64,000 bases of DNA from Cyanobium sp. ATX 6A2 (GTDB lineage Bacteria > Cyanobacteriota > Cyanobacteriia > PCC-6307 > Cyanobiaceae), in assembly GCF_024346355.1 (NCBI RefSeq), contig NZ_JAGQCU010000006.1, forward strand, positions 87,716 to 151,715. The letters run 5' to 3'. Positions 58,952 to 64,000 of this stretch are shown in pieces (within the stretch, counting starts at the first letter, position 1; every line of letters starts with the position of its first letter). Position numbers and translations under genes: made by a program. The notes beneath the pieces are model-generated. The model was given only the letters and a program-made list of their open reading frames with translations, did no database searches and was not told the DNA's origin.

Positions 58952-59701
58952 TCAGCGGCCAGGTCCTGAACCCATCCCCCCTCCACCGCCCCATCGCCAG
59001 CGCCAAAGCCCGCCCAGCCCTGGCCACCGCCGGATCGGGGGCCGCTTCTCGAGCTGAGGCCGGGTGAGCTGCGGGCCGCCCCACCACTGCAGCAGCTGGG
59101 CCAGCTCCGGCCGCTCCGCCTCGCCCCGGCGCAGCAACACCCACAACGATTCGATCAGCGGCTGCAACGGCTGGCGCAGCACCAGCCCCCCATCACACCA
59201 GCCCGGCAGGTGAAGCACCGTCGGGTGGGCCGGCAGCAGCAGCAGTTCGCCCCGCAGCTGCTGCAGCCAGCTGCGGTGGTCGAGCTCGGCGCAGCTGTGC
59301 AGCAGCAGCCCGCCCTCGCGCTCCAGCGCCCGATGCAGCAGCGGCATCGGCCCGGGCGGCGGCAGCAGGTAGCCCATCCGCTGCCGGCCCAAAGGGGGCA
59401 AGCCCCCCACCTGATGGCTGTCCCGCTGCAACGGCGCCGGGTGGTAGAGGAGCACCAGCTCGCGCTGCCCCAGGCCGATGGCCTCCACACCCGGGTGCTG
59501 CAAGGGCGGCCGCAGCACCGCTGGGTCCCAGCTGGCATCCCCGGCCACGCTCACCAGCACCGCATCGATGCGGCCGGCGAGGAGTTGCTCCGCCCACAGC
59601 TCCGGCGGCAGGAAGGCCAGCTGGGGCGGAATTGAAGACAGCGCGGTTTGCAGCAGCGGCAGGTGCAGGGGATCACCGGCGATGCGCAGTGGATCTCCTC
59701 C
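58952..59701 (-). pseudogene. LysR-type regulator remnant (effector domain only)
   Basis: The minus strand reads GDPLRIAGDPLHLPLLQTAL, then LAFLPPELWAEQLLAGRIDAVLVS and LRPPLQHPGVEAIGLGQREL, the pattern of a LysR effector-binding domain. The frame has a stop at 59795 and no helix-turn-helix upstream in any frame, so the DNA-binding half is gone. Translation from the GTG at 59560 would give only a partial domain. Confidence 0.5.
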
Positions 59702-59908
59702 TGCAGCATCACCGGGAGGTGTGCCTGCGGGGATGGCGGGATGGATGGGCGGGTCGATGGCAACAGCAGCTCGACTGGCTGAACGTGGCGCCGCTCACTG
59801 TGTAGAGAACGCAACCGCTGCGGATGCAACAAACAGGCAACGACGGCAGATGTTGGCTGGAGGCGCTGGTGTGAACACTCCAGATACAACCTCAATCCGC
59901 TGCCCGTC

Positions 59909-62245
59909 ATGGCCCAACAGGATTCACAGGCGCCGCTGCGCTTCCACCTGATGATCGGTGCGGCCTGCAGCGGCAAGAGCACCGCGGCGCGGATCCTCGC
60001 CCGCTACCTGCAGGGGGAGAGTCAGCAGCAGGTGCGCTACATCTGCAGCAGCGCGATCCGCCGGGAGCTCTATGGCGATCGCAGCGTCCTCGGGCGCTGG
60101 GCGGACGTGGAGGCGGTGATCGAGGAGCAGCTGCTGGCGGCGATCGCACAGCGCGACACGGTGATCCTCGAGGCCAGTTACGTGCGCCGTGCCTTTCGCC
60201 TCGCGATCACCCAGGCGCTGCTGCTGCCGGTGCCGGTGCAGTGGATCGGCTGGTGGCTCGATACCCCAGTTGAGCAATGTCTGGCCTGGAACCGGCAGCG
60301 CGGTCATCAGCTGCCTGAGGCGGTGATCCGCAAGCACTGCGCCCAGCTGCTCCAGTCCGCCCAGGTGCCGCAGCGCCAGGAGGGTTTCGCTCTGGTGGTG
60401 CGGCTGCAGGCCGGCCAGGGTGTGCCGCTGGACAGCCTGATCAGCGCAGCCCTGGGGCGGCTGGAGGGGCGGTTGCAGCGCGGCGCCAACCGTGATGCCG
60501 CCTACCGGCTGCATGGCTACTCGCGCCTGCTGGATCTCGAGCGGCTCCTGTACCTGATCCGGCTGCTGAGCAGCCATCCGAAACTGACCACGACGGATTC
60601 ACCCCTGGATGGCGCCGTTGATGGCGCCGTCGATGGGGCAGTGGATGGGGAGCTCACTCAGCTGCTCTCTCCCCTGCCAGCTGGTGGCATAGCGGAGCGG
60701 GCGGCGGCACTGCTGGGGCGTCTGCATGGCGCCTGCTATGCCGATCCGGTGGCGGTGGCCACCGATCTGAGCTGGCTGGATCAGCAGGGTTTCTCCCACA
60801 GCTGGCTGGCCAGCGGCAGGGGCGAACTGCCGCCGATCGAGCCGCCGCCCTGGCCACCGGAGCGCGGCAGGCCCCTGAGCGGTCTGCCGCGCTCGGGCGA
60901 TCGGCCGGTGTTTGTGCGCACCTTCTCCCTGCTGCGCCATCTGCTGCTCCATCCCCACGACCTGCAGGCGGACGAGCGGGTGGCGGAACACCTGGCCCGC
61001 AGCCTCAGCGCCGGCAGCAGCGCCACCCCAGAAGAAACCTGGACGGCGCGCAAGATCCATGCCGCGCTGCACGAGACGCTGGTGCCCTACGGCTTCCGGC
61101 TGCCGGGCCAAAGCGGCCGGCGGGGCTACGCCCTCGGCACCGCCCTGTTGTCGCTCGATGACTTGCGGGAGGCCTGCGCACTGCTGGAGCTACAGGCCGA
61201 GCAGCTCGGTGATGGCCAGGCGGCAGCGATCAGCACCGTGCTGCGCCAGCGGCTGGATGGAATCGGTGTGCAGCCCGGGCCCACGCCGCGGCGGCGTTGG
61301 ATCACGGCTGCAGCGCCGCTGCCGGTGGCCGCCGCCACGGAGGGCTCAGGCCATGGCACTGGAGAAGGGCATGGGAGTACTCGCCAGATCGAGCTGATCG
61401 AAGCCGCCATCGCCAGACGCCAGCGGCTGCTGCTCTCAGAGCACCGCGCCACCCGTCGCAGGCAGCCAACGGAGCAGAACGGATGGGATGCGGGCCCCCG
61501 CGCCCAGCCGCTGTGGCCGCTGCAGCTGGTGCTCTACGCCGGCCGCTGGTGGCTGCTGGTGGAGCACGAGGCCATGGGCCAGCCCCACGGGTTGCTGCGC
61601 TGCCTGGAGCTGGAGACGGTGCATGTCTTCCAGCGCGAGCGGCTGCGGGGACGGGATGGGCAGCGCCACCAGCAGGCCCTGGAGCGGGCACGCATCCTTG
61701 AGCAGCGTTGCGGGGGGCTGTGTTTCGGGCATGAGCTGGCGGCGCAGCAGGCCCTCTGCAGCACGGCTGGGGCATTCGATCGGGAGTGGATGGAGACGCT
61801 GCGGTTGCGCTGCAGTGCGGCGGTGATGGCCCAGCTGCGGCGGGAACTGGATCGGTTCCCGCCCGCAGCGGTGCGGCTCGCAGCGGCCCTGCCGGGCGAC
61901 AGCTGGGGCCGCGCTGAGCGCGGCAGCCGGGGCCTGGTGGCCAGCGGCGACCCCCGCCATCCCTACCCGCTGGAGATCGACCTGCCCCGCTGGGTGCTGG
62001 CGCGCGACCCCGAACTGCGCCGCTGGCTGTTCGCCTACGGGCCCGCGCTGCGGATCGAGGGCCCCGCAGCGCTGGTGACGGAACACCAGCGCTGGCTGCT
62101 CCGGGCGCTGCAGGGCTATGCCCAAGCCGGGCAGACGGCCGGCCGTCTGGGTGAGGGCACAGAGCCGGACCTCAACCGCAGCTGGATCAGGAAGAAGGCG
62201 GTGGGGCGGCAAGCCACGCGCCAGCTGGGCGATCCAACCGCCTGA
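59909..62245 (+). CDS. P-loop kinase fused to a WYL-domain regulator
   Basis: The 778-residue protein begins with a polynucleotide-kinase-like P-loop domain (MIGAACSGKSTAARILARYL, RYICSSAIRRELYGDRSVLG, VILEASYVRRAFR). A linker contains DGAVDGAVDGAVDGE, and the C-terminal half has a WYL-type core (LQLVLYAGRWWLLVEHEA, then GLLRCLELETVHV). WYL domains sense nucleotides or nucleic acid ends and regulate defence genes; the kinase fusion suggests a nucleic-acid end-sensing protein. Activity is inferred. Confidence 0.65.
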   Translation: MAQQDSQAPLRFHLMIGAACSGKSTAARILARYLQGESQQQVRYICSSAIRRELYGDRSVLGRWADVEAVIEEQLLAAIAQRDTVILEASYVRRAFRLAITQALLLPVPVQWIGWWLDTPVEQCLAWNRQRGHQLPEAVIRKHCAQLLQSAQVPQRQEGFALVVRLQAGQGVPLDSLISAALGRLEGRLQRGANRDAAYRLHGYSRLLDLERLLYLIRLLSSHPKLTTTDSPLDGAVDGAVDGAVDGELTQLLSPLPAGGIAERAAALLGRLHGACYADPVAVATDLSWLDQQGFSHSWLASGRGELPPIEPPPWPPERGRPLSGLPRSGDRPVFVRTFSLLRHLLLHPHDLQADERVAEHLARSLSAGSSATPEETWTARKIHAALHETLVPYGFRLPGQSGRRGYALGTALLSLDDLREACALLELQAEQLGDGQAAAISTVLRQRLDGIGVQPGPTPRRRWITAAAPLPVAAATEGSGHGTGEGHGSTRQIELIEAAIARRQRLLLSEHRATRRRQPTEQNGWDAGPRAQPLWPLQLVLYAGRWWLLVEHEAMGQPHGLLRCLELETVHVFQRERLRGRDGQRHQQALERARILEQRCGGLCFGHELAAQQALCSTAGAFDREWMETLRLRCSAAVMAQLRRELDRFPPAAVRLAAALPGDSWGRAERGSRGLVASGDPRHPYPLEIDLPRWVLARDPELRRWLFAYGPALRIEGPAALVTEHQRWLLRALQGYAQAGQTAGRLGEGTEPDLNRSWIRKKAVGRQATRQLGDPTA

Positions 62246-62302
62246 GCGAGGCCGGGCCAGCATCCACTCAGGCGCGCCGATCAGAGGAAGGAATCCAGCA
62301 CC

Positions 62303-62974
62303 ATGAGCGACAAATCACCAGTCCACAGCCCCCGCTACATCGAGGCCCTGCAGTGGGCGGGCCAGCTGCACGGCACCCAATGCCGCAAGGGGAAGGAAGT
62401 GCCCTACATCTCCCACCTGATCGCCGTCAGCGCCCTGGTGTGGGAAGACGGCGGCGACGAGGAGGAGGCGATTGCCGCCCTGCTGCACGACGCGATCGAG
62501 GATTGCGAGGTCAGCACAGAGCAGATCGCCGAGCGCTTCGGGGAACGGGTAGCCCGGATCGTGCGCGACTGCACCGACACCGCCGGGCCCGTTGCAGAAG
62601 GTGGCGAGAAGGAGGCCTGGCTGGTGCGCAAGCAGCGCTACCTCAAGCACCTGGAGGTGGCGGAGCTGGACTCCGTGCGGGTGAGCGCGGCCGACAAGGC
62701 CCACAACGCCCGCGACCAGATGCTCGATGCCCGCCGCGACCCCAAGAGCTGGAGCCGGTTCAACGCCGGGATCGACGGCACGGCCTGGTACCAGCTGCGC
62801 ATCCACCAGACCCTGAAGCGGCGGCTGCCCGGCAGCCGTTCCACCGAGCTGCTGGGGGAGGCCCTGCAGGAGCTGCTCGACAGCCAGGCCTACCGGCAGG
62901 AGGTGCCGGCGGGCATCGCGCCGGCGGTGTGGGCTGCGGGGTACGCCGAGAGGCAGGAAGCCACGCCTGAGTGA
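62303..62974 (+). CDS. HD-domain phosphohydrolase, MESH1/RelA-like
   Basis: The 223-residue protein has an HD domain of the SpoT/MESH1 type: Y-x-EALQWAGQLHGTQCRKG, VPYISHLIAV, IAALLHDAIEDCEVS (HD pair) and VSAADKAHNARDQML. It could hydrolyse (p)ppGpp or a related nucleotide. No synthetase domain is present. It follows the kinase-WYL gene by 57 bases on the same strand. Confidence 0.8.
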   Translation: MSDKSPVHSPRYIEALQWAGQLHGTQCRKGKEVPYISHLIAVSALVWEDGGDEEEAIAALLHDAIEDCEVSTEQIAERFGERVARIVRDCTDTAGPVAEGGEKEAWLVRKQRYLKHLEVAELDSVRVSAADKAHNARDQMLDARRDPKSWSRFNAGIDGTAWYQLRIHQTLKRRLPGSRSTELLGEALQELLDSQAYRQEVPAGIAPAVWAAGYAERQEATPE

Positions 62975-63056
62975 TGAGCCGCTACGGCGGCAGGTGCAGG
63001 GGCGAGCCTGCCCAGGCGCTGGATCCGGCCGAAACTGAACGGATTGGATCGGCTCC

Positions 63057-63374
63057 ATGACCAGCTCGGCCGCCCAGCCAGCACTTGGCCTCGAGCAGAT
63101 CCTCGCCCTCCTGCGAACCCACCGGGGCGAGTGGCAGCAGCGCTACCAGCTGCAGCGCATCGGTCTGTTCGGTTCCACCGCCCGCAACCAGGTCACGGCG
63201 GGCAGTGATGTGGATGTGTGGGTGGAACTGGATCCCCTCACACCCTTCGCCACGGTGCACCTCAAACAGGAGCTGGAGGAGCTGCTGCTGCGCCCGGTTG
63301 ATCTGGTGCGCCTGCGGGAGCACATGAACCCGGCCCTGCGCCAGGCGATCCTCCAGGAAGGCGTCAGCGCGTGA
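63057..63374 (+). CDS. MntA-like minimal nucleotidyltransferase antitoxin
   Basis: The 105-residue protein has the nucleotidyltransferase signature IGLFGSTARNQVTAGSDVDV (GSxARG-like with DxD) and a C-terminal LLLRPVDLVRLREHMNPAL. MNT proteins AMPylate HepT toxins. The gene overlaps the next short frame by four bases, where HepT should be. Confidence 0.82.
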   Translation: MTSSAAQPALGLEQILALLRTHRGEWQQRYQLQRIGLFGSTARNQVTAGSDVDVWVELDPLTPFATVHLKQELEELLLRPVDLVRLREHMNPALRQAILQEGVSA

Positions 63375-63472
63375 TCAGTGATCTGCTTGTGCTGCTGATC
63401 TGCCAGGAGGCCTTACCGGGCGTTCTGGCCGCGATTCGTGCCCTGGAGGAATGCAGCGGGGAGACCCGCTGA
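63371..63472 (+). pseudogene. Truncated HepT-like frame
   Basis: The 33-residue frame from GTG 63371 (MISDLLVLLICQEALPGVLA, then AIRALEECSGETR) resembles the first helix of a HepT/DUF86 toxin and then stops. The RxxxxH catalytic part is absent, so the toxin is lost or the frame is a decoy. Confidence 0.45.
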
Positions 63473-63498
63473 CCAGCTCCCTCCATCGGGTTTGATCC

Positions 63499-63885
63499 CT
63501 ACCGATCCACCAGATCCGGCCTGAGTTTGCGGTGGCGGCCCCGGGCCTTGGCCCACCACCACAGGGCCGTATTCACCGCCCGACGATCGAAGCGCTCGGG
63601 ATCGACGTCGCCTCCCCACTCGAGCATGCGCACGTGGTCCTCATGGTTGGGATCGCTGATCGCCTCCAGAAACTCCGCGTAGCCGCCAGTGCCGCCCACA
63701 TCCTCGGGGGGAGCGGCACGGCGGCCGTCGAGGCACCACGGCAGCCACTGTTCCCTCGGGTCCAACAGCACCACCCGCTCCAGCAGCAGGGTGTGCTCTC
63801 AGCTGTCGCCCAGGTCGTACTCATAGGTGGCCGAATCGCGCACCAGCGGCAGCAGGGTGCGGGCCTTGACGCGGGTAGCGCCCCT
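63499..63885 (-). pseudogene. PRiA4_ORF3-family gene with internal stop
   Basis: The minus strand reads YEYDLGDS-TGA-EHTLLLERV, CLDGRRAAPPEDVGGTGGYAEFL and MLEWGGDVDPERFDRRAVN, the plasmid pRiA4b ORF-3 pattern. The expected Trp of the DSWEH motif is a TGA stop (at about 63799-63801). The N-terminal third is missing or diverged beyond 63885. Confidence 0.7.
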
Positions 63886-63914
63886 CCGAGTGGTGTAACT
63901 CAGGAGGTCCTGTG

Positions 63915-63930
63915 ACCCTCTCCGGAGGGT
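63915..63930. repeat. Short inverted repeat near the right edge
   Basis: ACCCTC and GAGGGT flank TCCG. It lies between the broken PRiA4 gene and a rightward ATG at 63950 whose frame runs off the window. Nothing identifies the site. Confidence 0.3.
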
Positions 63931-64000
63931 GAACAGGAGCAGTCAGGGGATGACTGCCTGGAAGCTGATTGCGCAGCTCCGTTTATCCACTATGAACCCT

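Noticed and set aside
63799..63801. TGA read as Trp in the PRiA4_ORF3 gene
   Set aside because: Other genes in the window end at TGA in the normal way, so code reassignment is not credible; the gene is also truncated.
63915..63930. Inverted repeat as a MerR-type operator
   Set aside because: No -10 element with suitable spacing and no MerR start in the following frame (MTAWKLIAQLRLSTMNP).

Overview
The window is GC-rich DNA from a picocyanobacterium of the alpha-carboxysome lineage (Cyanobium / Synechococcus type). The evidence is an NDH-1MS' CO2-uptake operon (ndhF4-ndhD4-chpX) running into acRAF and cbbX, high-light-inducible (Hli) genes, a DUF1651 protein and a cyAbrB regulator. No database search was possible, so family names rest on motifs I can read in the translations.

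Layout. (1) 1-14372 is chromosomal core: CO2 uptake, Rubisco maintenance, dnaA (minus), a DegP/HhoA protease, two glycosyltransferase-like genes, GNAT, alpha/beta hydrolase, ABC exporter, hisG, glyoxalase II, ridA, and a tRNA-Pro(UGG) that probably marks the edge of an island. (2) About 14.4-32 kb is a phage-like module: ArdC-type antirestriction protein, HK97-fold major capsid protein, collagen-like and other appendage proteins, an L,D-transpeptidase whose stop codon sits on a textbook -1 frameshift signal leading into a phage lysozyme, a small sigma factor and many small proteins. I see no terminase, portal, tape measure or integrase. This module has two shared cis-elements: a TGGYAANAG box 30-47 bases before the start of most units, and a covarying double-hairpin leader directly before four ATGs. 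(3) About 32.2-38.1 kb holds small accessory genes: a LexA-box gene, DUF1651, two Hli genes, DUF4236, a secreted nuclease and cyAbrB. (4) About 38.1-58 kb is the most striking part. It has two TPR-CHAT proteases, a sigma-like factor, a DUF1822-like protein, a CHAT-CHASE2 membrane protease, a DUF928-like protein, the DarTG toxin-antitoxin, an HNH/hydrophobic protein and several membrane proteins. (5) 58-64 kb has an M28 peptidase, a kinase-WYL fusion, an HD phosphohydrolase and gene wrecks (LysR, HepT, PRiA4_ORF3).

How region 4 may work. Eight sites share GGAATCA (or CGAATCA), then 14 bases (13 in one case), then (G/T)AACGA plus a purine-rich tail. Each lies on the correct strand a short way upstream of a gene: the HNH gene, two small envelope genes, a glycine-zipper gene, the DUF1822/CHAT-CHASE2 operon, darTG, a DUF4258-like gene and a large membrane protein. 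This looks like an alternative-sigma promoter. The natural candidate to read it is the sigma-like protein of the CHAT operon. I infer a protease-gated stress or defence circuit: a periplasmic CHASE2 sensor, a CHAT protease, release or activation of sigma, then a toxin and membrane-effector regulon. It would be analogous to, but distinct from, the TPR-CHAT/sigma arrangement of type III-E CRISPR systems.
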